A DNA stretch of 64,000 nucleotides from Haliscomenobacter sp. (GTDB taxonomy: Bacteria; Bacteroidota; Bacteroidia; Chitinophagales; Saprospiraceae), in the NCBI GenBank assembly GCA_016707205.1, contig JADJHZ010000003.1, positions 62,001 to 126,000 on the forward strand. Reading direction: 5' to 3'. The position numbers and the translations under genes were made by a program. How positions within the stretch are numbered: position 1 is the first letter of the stretch; every line of letters begins with the position of its first letter. The notes beneath the pieces were generated by a model. That model was not told the origin of the DNA, did not search any database, and saw nothing but the letters and a program-made list of their open reading frames with translations. Below are positions 20,007 to 28,602 of this stretch, piece after piece.

Positions 20007-20741
20007 ATGAAGACATTCCCATTTTCCGCTTATGGTGTTGGTTTAGTTATTGGGGTGCTTTGCGCCGCTCCTGCCTGTTCGGCGTCCGGACAGGAGGAAG
20101 AAAAGGTCGTACCGGTCAATCCCATGCCGGTACAGAAAGACACGGTCCGCTATCTGGCGCTTGGCGATTCGTATACGATTGGCGAATCCGTCGCGCCAGC
20201 TGATCGTTATCCGGAACAACTGGCCGGCCGGTTAAAAGCCGCGGGGATCCCCATCAGCGACCCGGTCATCGTCGCCCGAACCGGTTGGTCGTCCGGAGAT
20301 CTGATCTCGGCGCTGGATGCCAACCCGCCGTCTCCTCCATTCCGGATCGTGACGCTGTTGATCGGAGTAAACAACCAGTACCGAAGGTTAGGATTATCCG
20401 GGTACGAAACCCAATTCAACGAGTTGTTAAACCGAGCCATCCAATATGCCGGACGAGAGCGCGTGTTCGTCTTTTCCATCCCGGACTATGCCTTCACGCC
20501 TTTTGGCCAGCGAACCTCCGCCCCCTCGCGCATTAGCAACGAAATCGACGAATACAATGCGCTTAACCGCAAAATTACAGAAAGTCAGGGCGTTCTTTAT
20601 TTCGACATTACACCCGTTTCCAGGCGCGGATTAGAAGAGCCCCTATTAGTTGCCTCCGACGGCTTACACCCCTCCGGGGAAATGTACCGGCGCTGGGTCG
20701 AAATCGCACTGCCCGCTATTGTTGAACGGTTGAAAAAGTAG
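20007..20741 (+). CDS. SGNH/GDSL-family hydrolase, exported
   Basis: ATG 20007 gives 244 aa with an N-terminal hydrophobic segment and a possible lipobox (APAC, Cys24). The SGNH blocks are complete: GDSY at residues 53-56 with catalytic Ser55, Gly in ARTGWSSGD, Asn in LIGVNNQYR, and the Asp-His pair in ASDGLHPSGEMY. Enzymes of this family act as esterases or lipases, or deacetylate sugars in the envelope. The substrate is unknown. Confidence 0.9.
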   Translation: MKTFPFSAYGVGLVIGVLCAAPACSASGQEEEKVVPVNPMPVQKDTVRYLALGDSYTIGESVAPADRYPEQLAGRLKAAGIPISDPVIVARTGWSSGDLISALDANPPSPPFRIVTLLIGVNNQYRRLGLSGYETQFNELLNRAIQYAGRERVFVFSIPDYAFTPFGQRTSAPSRISNEIDEYNALNRKITESQGVLYFDITPVSRRGLEEPLLVASDGLHPSGEMYRRWVEIALPAIVERLKK

Positions 20742-20792
20742 TTCCCAAAACAACTCCGGCGAATTCGTATATTTACAGGAAATTTCTACGCC

Positions 20793-21251
20793 ATGATTAA
20801 GTTATTGATCCGCCTCCTGATCCTTCTGGTCATTGGAGTCCTTGTGTATAACTATTTTTTAGGCACTCCCGAAGAAAAAGAATCCTCCAAAACCATTTTC
20901 CGGGAAGTCAAGCAGCTTGGGAAATCCACCTGGGCCCTGCTTAAGACGGAAAAAATGAAAATGGAGGAGGGGAAGTACGACGCCGCTCTGGATAAGATCG
21001 GCCTGCTATACGAGGAATTGGAAGAACGGGCCCGCTCCGGCAAAGATCGCGAATCTCTCGACCGGATTATGGAACTCGACCGCCAGCGCCGGGCATTAAA
21101 CGACCGTCTCGTCCAACTGGAAGAGGATCAGGCCGGGGCCCGCACTTCCGCAGAAAAGCAACAAGCGGGCAAAGAAGAAGCGCGTCTAAAAACCGACCTT
21201 CGCAGCCTTTTTGCTGAAACGGAGCGCCTCATGAACGATATGGAACAGTAA
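20793..21251 (+). CDS. Single-pass membrane coiled-coil protein, unknown
   Basis: The 152-aa protein begins with a transmembrane helix (about residues 2-24, IKLLIRLLILLVIGVLVYNYFLG). The rest is strongly charged and probably a long coiled coil (about 60-150, e.g. RESLDRIMELDRQRRALNDRLVQLEED). A partial -7 box (TATATTTA, 20769-20776) precedes it. It ends 12 nt before ftsX, so a role near the divisome or the cell wall is possible but is only inference from position. Confidence 0.75.
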   Translation: MIKLLIRLLILLVIGVLVYNYFLGTPEEKESSKTIFREVKQLGKSTWALLKTEKMKMEEGKYDAALDKIGLLYEELEERARSGKDRESLDRIMELDRQRRALNDRLVQLEEDQAGARTSAEKQQAGKEEARLKTDLRSLFAETERLMNDMEQ

Positions 21252-21263
21252 GGCCGCCTTCCT

Positions 21264-22142
21264 ATGACCGCATCCCACCGCTCTGCTCCGCCCCGATCCA
21301 AGCCGAATTATCTCTACTCCATGGTGAGTGTAGGGTTAGTTTTGTTCCTTTTGGGCTTTTTTGGTCTGCTGGCGGTTCATGCCCGGCAATTGTTGCATTA
21401 TTACCGGGAGCATGTCAGCTTGATCCTGGAATTCAAGGACATCGCTACCCCGGAAGATATCGATTCGGTAACTACCGCCCTGGCGGCCAAATCGTATATT
21501 CTCCCGGAAAGCATCCAATTCATTAGCCAGGAAGAAGCGGCCCGTATGATGCGCCGGGAATTCGGGGAAGATTTTCTGGCGTTGAACCTTCCCAATCCCT
21601 TTTACAACATACTAACGTTCAACCTGAAAGGACAATATATGGTTCCTGATCAATTGCGGAAAATCCGAAACGAATGGCGCAGCCATCCAGCGGTCAGCGA
21701 CCTGTTCTACCAGGAGAACCTGATGGGAGATATTATCCGGAATATGCAAAAACTGGGGTACCTCCTGGCCGGATTGGGGTTGGCGCTAACGCTGATCGTT
21801 GGAATACTGATCCACAATACCATCCGGCTGGCGCTTTACGCCAACCGGTTTTTGATTAAAACCATGGAGTTGGTGGGCGCTACGTGGGGGGTTGTCAGCC
21901 GGCCTTACCTGTGGCGCGCGTTGATTCATGGCTTGGTCAGCGGCCTAATGGCGGTTGCCGGTCTGGCAGGCGTCTTATTCTGGGCGAATCAAAAACTACC
22001 GGAAATCCGGGCCTTGCAGGATATCCGCCTAACCGGATTGCTGTTTGGAGGAATCGTCCTCTTCGGAATATTCATTTACATCCTCAGCAGTTGGGTAGTG
22101 GTGAACAAATACCTGCGCATGCGGATGGACGATCTATATTGA
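21264..22142 (+). CDS. ftsX: Cell division protein FtsX
   Basis: FtsX is the membrane half of the FtsEX complex, which controls peptidoglycan hydrolases at the septum. The 292-aa protein has one N-terminal TM (about 18-38), an extracytoplasmic loop (about 45-155, with LILEFKDIATPEDI), and three C-terminal TMs (about 165-190, 215-240, 255-280). The motif VGATWGVVSRPYLWRALIHG is typical of the FtsX permease core. It heads the cluster ftsX-DUF3098-uppP-truB, a gene order common in Bacteroidota. FtsE is not in the window. Confidence 0.92.
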   Translation: MTASHRSAPPRSKPNYLYSMVSVGLVLFLLGFFGLLAVHARQLLHYYREHVSLILEFKDIATPEDIDSVTTALAAKSYILPESIQFISQEEAARMMRREFGEDFLALNLPNPFYNILTFNLKGQYMVPDQLRKIRNEWRSHPAVSDLFYQENLMGDIIRNMQKLGYLLAGLGLALTLIVGILIHNTIRLALYANRFLIKTMELVGATWGVVSRPYLWRALIHGLVSGLMAVAGLAGVLFWANQKLPEIRALQDIRLTGLLFGGIVLFGIFIYILSSWVVVNKYLRMRMDDLY

Positions 22143-22195
22143 CCCCAAGCCGGAAAGAATCCTCAACGCAATAGGTGGAGTATTCTTTAAAAATG

Positions 22196-22203
22196 TAATT
22201 TTG
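22196..22203 (+). promoter_or_regulatory. -7 box upstream of DUF3098-uppP-truB
   Basis: TAATTTTG fits TAnnTTTG and lies 24 nt before the ATG at 22228, giving a very short leader. No TTG is present at -33. It may let the three downstream genes be expressed independently of ftsX. Confidence 0.45.
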
Positions 22204-22227
22204 CCCATCAACAAAGAAGCATCTTGA

Positions 22228-22560
22228 ATGAGCAAACAACAAGTCCCTAAGAAAAAAGTCGTGGCAGCTGCGCCAAAAGTGGCAAAGCAACCGCCTGTTG
22301 CGGCTGCCAAGCCGAAAACAGGCCGCCCGTCCATCGCTGAAAAAAAGGTTGAACTCATCTTCAGCCGGAAAAATTATATCCTCCTGGGCGCCGGCGCCCT
22401 GCTCATGGCTTTTGGCATCCTGCTGATGGGCGGAGGAGATATGCCGGATCCCAACACCTGGGACGAAAGCATCATTTATAGCCCGCGCCGGATGGTACTC
22501 GCCCCTTTGTTCATGATCGCGGGATTAGTGGTAGAAGTATTCGCTATTTTCAAACGCTGA
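22228..22560 (+). CDS. DUF3098 membrane protein
   Basis: The 110-aa protein has a basic, Ala/Pro/Lys-rich N-terminal tail (about 1-45), then two transmembrane helices (about 51-72 and 91-108) joined by the diagnostic segment GGGDMPDPNTWDESIIYSPRRMVLAP. That segment defines DUF3098, a small family found in Bacteroidota and usually next to ftsX and uppP. Its function is unknown. The stop is 4 nt before uppP, so the two are almost certainly co-translated. Confidence 0.92.
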   Translation: MSKQQVPKKKVVAAAPKVAKQPPVAAAKPKTGRPSIAEKKVELIFSRKNYILLGAGALLMAFGILLMGGGDMPDPNTWDESIIYSPRRMVLAPLFMIAGLVVEVFAIFKR

Positions 22561-22564
22561 TTCC

Positions 22565-23377
22565 ATGGATCTGGAACTGCTGAAAGCTGCACTCCTTGGA
22601 ATTATCCAGGGACTTACCGAGTTTTTGCCGGTGAGCAGCAGCGGACACCTGGAACTGGCTAAGTACCTCCTCGGCGACCAAAGCGTAGGCGAGGAGAGTC
22701 TCCTCATGACGGTCACCCTCCATTTTGGCACCGCATTGGCCACCCTGGCTGTTTTTCGAAAGGAATTGGCGCAGATCTTCAAGGGCTTGTTCCGTTTTCA
22801 ATGGAACGAAGAGACCATCTTTTCTTCCAAGATCGTGGTATCCATGATCCCTGCCGCGCTGGTAGGCGTGTTTCTTGAAGACCAGATCGAAATGCTGTTC
22901 AACAGGCAAGTGTTGCTCGTCGGCGCTTGCCTGGTCGTTACCGGGTTGCTGCTCTTTTGGGCCAACCGCTCGCACGACAACCATAAACCCATAGGCTTCA
23001 ACCACGCGTTTTGGGTAGGAATAGCGCAAGCGATTGCCATATTGCCTGGGATTTCCCGATCCGGCGCTACGATTTCCAGCGCGTTGCTCCTTGGGATTGA
23101 CCGCGAAAAAGCGACCCGCTTTTCGTTCCTCATGGTCGTTCCCCTGATCATCGGAAAAATGAGCAAGGATATGCTCGAAGGCGATCTAAGCAGCCAGGAA
23201 ACCCAGTGGCTGCCTTTAGTTGTTGGCTTTGTTTTTGCCTTCCTTTTCGGCTTCCTTGCCTGTACCTGGATGATCCAGTTGGTCAAACGAAGCAAGCTGA
23301 TTGTTTTTGCCGTCTACTGCCTGCTGATCGGAAGCGCCGCAGTAGTTTACGCCCTGCTCACTCCGGGGCTTCACTAA
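22565..23377 (+). CDS. uppP: Undecaprenyl-diphosphate phosphatase
   Basis: UppP (BacA) is an integral membrane enzyme that recycles undecaprenyl pyrophosphate to the monophosphate carrier used for peptidoglycan and surface polysaccharides. Both signature motifs are present: GIIQGLTEFLPVSSSGHLE (about residues 12-30, with catalytic Glu19) and LPGISRSGATISSALLLG (about 160-177). The length of 270 aa and about seven to eight hydrophobic segments are normal. It sits between DUF3098 and truB, 12 nt before the latter. Confidence 0.96.
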   Translation: MDLELLKAALLGIIQGLTEFLPVSSSGHLELAKYLLGDQSVGEESLLMTVTLHFGTALATLAVFRKELAQIFKGLFRFQWNEETIFSSKIVVSMIPAALVGVFLEDQIEMLFNRQVLLVGACLVVTGLLLFWANRSHDNHKPIGFNHAFWVGIAQAIAILPGISRSGATISSALLLGIDREKATRFSFLMVVPLIIGKMSKDMLEGDLSSQETQWLPLVVGFVFAFLFGFLACTWMIQLVKRSKLIVFAVYCLLIGSAAVVYALLTPGLH

Positions 23378-23389
23378 ACGTTTTAATTC

Positions 23390-24118
23390 ATGAACGAAGA
23401 GGACCCGGTCCTTCAACTTCCCGCCCATCTCGATGAAGGGGCCATGCTTCTGGTGGATAAACCAAAGGATTGGACCTCTTTTGATGTGGTGAACAAGATC
23501 CGAAGCCGGATCAAACACCATTTCAAACTTCGCAAAATTAAAGTCGGCCACGCCGGGACATTGGATCCCATGGCCACCGGGCTGTTGATCCTCTGTACCG
23601 GCAAGGAAACCAAAAGACTGGACGAGTACCAGGGCTTACCCAAAGAATATACGGGAACCATGATGTTGGGGGCGACAACCCCTTCTTACGATGCAGAAAC
23701 CCCCGTCGATCAGGTTTTTCCCACTGATCATATTACCCCGGAACTGCTGGAAAAGGTACGTCAATCGTTTTTGGGGGAGATCAATCAATTGCCTCCTATG
23801 TTCTCCGCCATCAAGGTAGATGGACAGCCTCTGTACAAAAAGGCCCGGCGTGGGGAGACCATAGAGCTGCAGACCAGGCCAATTTCTATCTACGCTTTCG
23901 AACTGACTCGTATTGATCTGCCGGAAATCGACTTCCGGGTAGCTTGCAGCAAAGGCGCCTATATCCGGTCCCTCGCCTTTGATTTTGGCAAAGCGCTCGG
24001 TTCGGGTGGTTACCTCAGCGCGCTGCGGCGCACCGCTATCGGCCCCTACCGCATTGATCAGGCCTGGAACCTGGACGCTTTGGTAGACGCGATCAACCTG
24101 CTTCCCCCGGTGAGTTAA
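23390..24118 (+). CDS. truB: tRNA pseudouridine(55) synthase
   Basis: TruB makes pseudouridine 55 in the T-loop of nearly all tRNAs. The catalytic aspartate is Asp59 in the motif GHAGTLDPMATGLL. Other family blocks are LLVDKPKDWTSFDVV and the KGAYIRSLAFDFGKAL segment near residue 190. At 242 aa it matches the short Bacteroidota form lacking an extended C-terminal PUA-like domain. Its last four bases overlap the end of the convergent MoxR gene. Confidence 0.96.
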   Translation: MNEEDPVLQLPAHLDEGAMLLVDKPKDWTSFDVVNKIRSRIKHHFKLRKIKVGHAGTLDPMATGLLILCTGKETKRLDEYQGLPKEYTGTMMLGATTPSYDAETPVDQVFPTDHITPELLEKVRQSFLGEINQLPPMFSAIKVDGQPLYKKARRGETIELQTRPISIYAFELTRIDLPEIDFRVACSKGAYIRSLAFDFGKALGSGGYLSALRRTAIGPYRIDQAWNLDALVDAINLLPPVS

Positions 24119-25218
24119 AGCGCCAATCGCCCGATTTCGGGGTCCTGCAAAACAGCTGCAATACCCGGATGCTCCACCGTAGCCAAATCCCGCAAAAGCG
24201 CAAACCGAAGACCTGGATTGAGGACTTCCTGCATCACAAACGCCTTCAGATTGCTCCGGAACAAGGGGCTATCCGGCAGCCCCTGCCCCCTTCGCAAAAA
24301 CAAAACCAGCCTCCGGCAAACGGCAGCCGCCGCCTCAGGCTTTTTCCTTGCGAGCTGGTAAAGCGGACGGCCTACCTCTCCGAAAAAATTATCGGTTCCC
24401 AGTATCCGGGCAGGCCCGGGGATTCGGTCTCCTCCTTGCTCCAGAAATTCAATAAATGCCGCGGTAGTCAGGGAATCCAGGCTGGCGTTTCCCAGGGTGT
24501 GCAAAAAGACGGGGTCGGCCATCGGATTTTCGAGAGCGGAAACACTTCGAAAAAATTGAGACAGACTCCTGGCGGTCGTACGTTCCCCTTCTACTAATTC
24601 AGGATGAGCGAGGACAAAATGAATTCCCGCCTCCGGCAGCCCTTCCCGGGCCGCCCAAACTGCCCATTCGTCCGCATCAAACACCATGGTGATATGGAGC
24701 AACCGGGTTAGAAAAGCGGGATCTAAGGGGGTGACCGAATAATCGCCGGTATCCGGGTTGGCCGTCAGGATGATAAACCAGTCGGGTGGGAGTTTCCACC
24801 CGGGAAGGCCATAATATTGCAACAAGGGCATTAATCCGCGCAAGATTCGGTCGTCGGCCCGGTTGACATCGTCCAGTAGCAAAATGCCCGCTTTGCCGCT
24901 AAGCGGCGCCCAAACCGGTGGCCGGTAGGCCGTCCGGCCATGTTCAATCACCGGCAGGCCAATCAAATCCCCCATTTCCTCGAATTGGGCCGGGGCCAGG
25001 TAGACGAAGTCCAGGTCCCGATCGCGGGCAAACTGTTCGGCGAGCTGGGTCTTTCCAACTCCATGCGCTCCCCATATACAAACAGGGAACGGCATAACCC
25101 CTTCCGGTAGCTGCCTGCGGTTGACCTGCAGCACGTGGTCCAGAAAACGAACGACCCCGCTGGCATTCAGCGCGTTGCCATAAGTTGTATGGTTAGAAGA
25201 TCCCCCTGTTTTCGCCAT
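24115..25218 (-). CDS. MoxR-type AAA+ ATPase
   Basis: This 367-aa ATPase has Walker A GAHGVGKT (residues 50-57), Walker B GILLLDDVNRAD (about 111-122), and a sensor-1 segment FIILTANPDTGDYSV. The C-terminal third is helical. It is the dynein-related/MoxR class, which remodels partner proteins, usually through a VWA protein encoded next door. Here the VWA gene lies 5 nt upstream on the same strand, after an NTP pyrophosphohydrolase gene, so all three look like one operon. The start is ATG 25218. The actual client is not known. Confidence 0.88.
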   Translation of the reverse strand: MAKTGGSSNHTTYGNALNASGVVRFLDHVLQVNRRQLPEGVMPFPVCIWGAHGVGKTQLAEQFARDRDLDFVYLAPAQFEEMGDLIGLPVIEHGRTAYRPPVWAPLSGKAGILLLDDVNRADDRILRGLMPLLQYYGLPGWKLPPDWFIILTANPDTGDYSVTPLDPAFLTRLLHITMVFDADEWAVWAAREGLPEAGIHFVLAHPELVEGERTTARSLSQFFRSVSALENPMADPVFLHTLGNASLDSLTTAAFIEFLEQGGDRIPGPARILGTDNFFGEVGRPLYQLARKKPEAAAAVCRRLVLFLRRGQGLPDSPLFRSNLKAFVMQEVLNPGLRFALLRDLATVEHPGIAAVLQDPEIGRLAL

Positions 25219-25223
25219 GGCGT

Positions 25224-26403
25224 TCAGTTTAAACGTTGTTCAACAGGCCCCATCCAGGTAACTTGCCCGGGCAATTCCAAAGGCCTTCTTTCCCCGGCGA
25301 TCACCCATAGCATGGGAAAACGCGGCGCAGGCAAAGGCGCAGGCCCTTCGCCATCTGTAAAGTATACCATCAATCCCGGATGCCATACGTCGTTCCCCAA
25401 TTGGATGGGCTCGTCGAATAGCGTTCCACCCCGCCCTGCCCAAACCGGCGGGCACTTGCCGGAATACGGATACCGGGCCCGAACCCGGGTGTCGCATTCC
25501 ACAACGATAATCCGGACTCCAAGGGCATGTATCCTGCCAATTTCCGCCCAAAAACGGGAAAGCGTAAGCGAATCCACACTGGCCGAGGTATCCGCCACGA
25601 CATACAATGATTTTCCTGGCGCCACCCGGATACCGGGAAAGGTACCAAACCGCTGAGAAGGCCGCCGCCAGGTTGGCCGGAGCCGGCTTCCATGCCTGCC
25701 GAGAACAAACCGGCTCAAGATCTTTCGCCAATCGGCGGCGCCGGAAGGGCTCCCTTGTATCCGCTCCAGGCAGGCCTGAATAGCCTCGGGCAAGACCCGT
25801 ACTTCCCCCGGGCTGCCAGACCGGATAACCTGGAGAAGCAACCAGGACTTGCGATCTGCCGACAAAGCCTCCCCTAGCCGGTCCTTCTTCTGGAATCGCC
25901 TTGCGGAATTCATACCGGGCAATCACCTGGGGAGCAACAGCAGGAAGTTGATCCCTCGGAAATTCCGGCGCTTCGCAAGCCCGGTAAAAAGCATCTAAAT
26001 CTCCACCTAAGGAAACCGCATCCATCGCTCTCCACAGGCCCGCAGTCCGGAAAATAGCGAATACGCCTTCCGGCGGATTATCCTGCAAAACATCCAGCGC
26101 AAGTTCGGAAGCCCAAACGAAACAAGTAAAATCGGGGCTTAAGCGTTCCATCGAGCCATGCCCCATGATCCAGAAATACAACTCCCTTTGGAGGAGAAAA
26201 ATCAGCTGTGGCATTGGCTGCCTGGCCACCCATTCCGGACGAAAAAACAACCGGCCTGCCGACGAGGGGTCTTCCCGGAGGCAAAGGTCGGGGCATGCCG
26301 GATCGGCAGTTTTGGGAAACTGCACGAACAACCGCCCCAGAAACGGGCGGTCCAGAAGCAATTCCATGCCTGCTTGTTCTATACGCGCTTCCCAATCCTC
26401 CAT
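25224..26403 (-). CDS. VWA-like protein with degenerate metallopeptidase domain (DUF2201 type), frameshifted
   Basis: From ATG 26403 the first frame runs to about 25890 and gives a domain like the putative metallopeptidase of DUF2201 proteins. Where HExxH is expected the protein reads LLQRELYFWIMGH (about residues 70-82), so the zinc-binding residues are largely lost. The second frame, to 25224, gives a VWA domain with MIDAS motif DTSAS (VVADTSASVDS), a Thr in RGGTLFDEP and an Asp in YFTDGEG. A surplus base near 25892-25893 (reading RKAI-QKKDRLGEAL) is the simplest link; the rejoined protein has about 392 aa. It lies 10 nt after the pyrophosphohydrolase stop and 5 nt before the MoxR start. 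MoxR-VWA pairs act as chaperone-like units for assembly or metal insertion; the target here is unknown. Confidence 0.75.
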
Positions 26404-26413
26404 CTGGCTTGCA

Positions 26414-26893
26414 TTATTCCCGCATCAAAATGGATTCCAGATCCGCAGGCGAATACCGGACCGACTTGAGCGTCTTGCGGTCGTCCTTCCGGTATACGAG
26501 AAAGTGGCCGCCGGAAGATTCAACGACGGACTCAAATCCCCGGTGTTGCTTATAATAGGCAACGGTAGCCTCCGCTTCCTCTATGGACGCGCAGGTCTTG
26601 CTCATATTGGACCGCTGCACTTCGTCGAACAAGTCGCGGAATTTGGGCCCCAGGCCAAATTCCAGCACCGCCCCGCTCAACACATATTGCAGGTCGCAAA
26701 GCGCGTCGGCGATGGCCGTCAGGTCGCGATCATCGATGGCCTGACGCAGTTCGCGCAGTTCTTCCTCCAATAAAGCGACCCTGAGTTTGCATCGCTCTTC
26801 CGAGGGGATGACCGGCGCCGGCTCCACGGGGTGTTTGAAGGTTTGGTGGAATTCAGCTACCTGATTCAACACGTCCAATTGGTCCATTTTCAT
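26414..26893 (-). CDS. MazG/PRA-PH-like nucleotide pyrophosphohydrolase
   Basis: The 159-aa protein has the all-alpha NTP pyrophosphohydrolase signature: LLEEELRELRQAI (EExxE block, about residues 41-53) and IADALCDLQYVLSGAVLEFGL (ExxD-type block, here ADALCDLQY, about 61-82). Such enzymes cleave NTPs or phosphoribosyl-ATP to monophosphates and pyrophosphate with magnesium. The C-terminal 60 residues (ASIEEAEATVAYYKQ, RKTLKSVRYSPADLESIL) match the longer Bacteroidota versions. It is the first gene of the operon with the VWA and MoxR genes and is divergent from the sulfatase gene. Confidence 0.85.
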   Translation of the reverse strand: MKMDQLDVLNQVAEFHQTFKHPVEPAPVIPSEERCKLRVALLEEELRELRQAIDDRDLTAIADALCDLQYVLSGAVLEFGLGPKFRDLFDEVQRSNMSKTCASIEEAEATVAYYKQHRGFESVVESSGGHFLVYRKDDRKTLKSVRYSPADLESILMRE

Positions 26894-26972
26894 AAGTCCA
26901 AATACCTATTTGGTGGTAAATATAAGGACAAAGGCCGGTTTTTGTATTTTTACCCCAAACATCGGATGCCCT

Positions 26973-28484
26973 ATGAAGACCAGGTTTTTCCTTTTCGCTA
27001 GCTTATGGATATTCAGTCAATGGGGTGTCCAGGCTCAGAACGACCGGCAGAAAAACGTCCTGCTGATTATCGTCGACGACCTGACGACCCAACCGGGGGT
27101 GCAACCAGCAGTGCAAACCCCGCAAATGGACCGGCTGAAGCAAAAGGGCGTACACTTTACCCAAGCCCATGCGGCAGTACCGCTGTGTAATCCATCCCGA
27201 ACGGCTTTTCTTACGGGACTGGCGCCCTGGCAAACCCAGATTTTCAGCAACAGCCAGGAGTTCCGCAAAACCAAAGGGTACGAGAATGCTATTACCCTTC
27301 CTCAATTCTTTAAAAACCAAGGATATATCAGCTTTGCCAGCGGAAAGATCTATCATCGCTCCCTCGGCGAGCGAAGCGATCCCCTTTCGTGGACGCAGAA
27401 CGCGACCGTAGTGGATGTGCTGTACGGATCGGATGAAAACGAAGCCGTGCCGGTAGCCGGCACGGGAGGCGTCGTCGAGGCCTATGAAGAGCAAGTGCCT
27501 TTGGCTTGGGGGCAATTGGAAAAGAAGACCGAAGAGATGGACGATTGGAAGAATGTAACTCAGGCCGTTCAGTTTTTGGAAAAACAAACGCCCGGCGATT
27601 CGGCGTTTTTTCTGGCTTGCGGCGTTGTCCGGCCCCATTTGCCTCATTTTTACCCTTCGGATTTTGCCGGCGTCTACCAGGACCTTCAGCTACCGGCATA
27701 CGTGGCGCCGGGGAGCGATGTTCCCGACATTCTGGATTGCCCCCACTCCGGAAATAGCATCCTGGACTCCATGCTGGCCCTGCCCGAAGGCCAGCTCCAG
27801 TGGAAGCAAGCGGTGCAAAGCTATCTGCGGTGCATGGCGTTTGCCGACCATTGCGTGGGGGCCTTGATCGACGCCTTTGAAGGCCTTCCCGAATCCGTTC
27901 GCCAAAACACGCTGGTCGTGCTGATCGGAGACCATGGGTATCACCTGGGGCAAAAGTCAGCCTGGGCTAAAGTGTCCGGAGCCAAAGCGCCCATGGTTTG
28001 GGACCAAACCACCCATACCCAGATGGTGATTTACGATCCGAAATACCCGGAGGCAGGAGGAAAAGCGGTGGCCGCACCGGTTTCGCTAATGGACCTATAT
28101 CCGACTATCCTGGAGCTTTGCGGTACGCCGGCATCTTCGTATCCAGATAACGACCCTTTTTCTCCAAGAAAAATCTGGGGAGAATCCCTGGCGAAAGCCG
28201 TAGCTTCCGGAACGGCGGAGACCGTTCCGGGGTATGCATTAAGCGTTATGGCAGGCAACGTCGTCTCCCTGCGAAGTCCGGATTGGAGGTATATCTATTA
28301 TCCCTTTTTGAGGAAAGGCGAGCTCTATTACCACGGTTCTGGTAGAGAAGGAAGGACGCCCGACCCGGAGGAGCTCCATAATCTGCTGCATCCCGACCAT
28401 GCGAACCCCTTCTACATGAAAATAGCCCAAAGGATGAAAGGCGTCGCAAACAAACTCAAGAAAGGGAAGCGCCCCGTTTTCTGA
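26973..28484 (+). CDS. Exported sulfatase (iduronate-2-sulfatase-like)
   Basis: ATG 26973 was chosen because it directly starts a signal peptide (MKTRFFLFASLWIFSQWGVQAQ). The 503-aa protein has the metal-binding DD (35-36, VDDL) and the sulfatase motif CNPSRTAFLTG, in which Cys72 is the residue converted to formylglycine. GDHGYHLGQKSAW near 330 supplies further active-site residues. The overall layout is that of family S1 sulfatases related to iduronate-2-sulfatase, which remove sulfate from polysaccharides. The maturase needed for formylglycine is not in the window. A weak -7 box (TATTTTTA) precedes it at about 26946. Confidence 0.92.
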   Translation: MKTRFFLFASLWIFSQWGVQAQNDRQKNVLLIIVDDLTTQPGVQPAVQTPQMDRLKQKGVHFTQAHAAVPLCNPSRTAFLTGLAPWQTQIFSNSQEFRKTKGYENAITLPQFFKNQGYISFASGKIYHRSLGERSDPLSWTQNATVVDVLYGSDENEAVPVAGTGGVVEAYEEQVPLAWGQLEKKTEEMDDWKNVTQAVQFLEKQTPGDSAFFLACGVVRPHLPHFYPSDFAGVYQDLQLPAYVAPGSDVPDILDCPHSGNSILDSMLALPEGQLQWKQAVQSYLRCMAFADHCVGALIDAFEGLPESVRQNTLVVLIGDHGYHLGQKSAWAKVSGAKAPMVWDQTTHTQMVIYDPKYPEAGGKAVAAPVSLMDLYPTILELCGTPASSYPDNDPFSPRKIWGESLAKAVASGTAETVPGYALSVMAGNVVSLRSPDWRYIYYPFLRKGELYYHGSGREGRTPDPEELHNLLHPDHANPFYMKIAQRMKGVANKLKKGKRPVF

Positions 28485-28531
28485 AACGTCCGCTCTTTTG
28501 CATAATACCTGTCGGGAGATAACAGAAAACC

Positions 28532-28565
28532 TTTGGATCAAAGCAGGTATTTTTTTCTACTTTTG
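28532..28565 (+). promoter_or_regulatory. Promoter of arginine decarboxylase gene
   Basis: TTTG at 28532-28535 and TACTTTTG at 28558-28565 match the -33 and -7 elements, 22 nt apart. Transcription would start near 28572, about 30 nt before the chosen GTG at 28603. This excludes the longer upstream reading that begins at 28498. Confidence 0.6.
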
Positions 28566-28602
28566 CGCTGGCAAAAAAACGGTTTTCTCAAACATTTACG
28601 CA

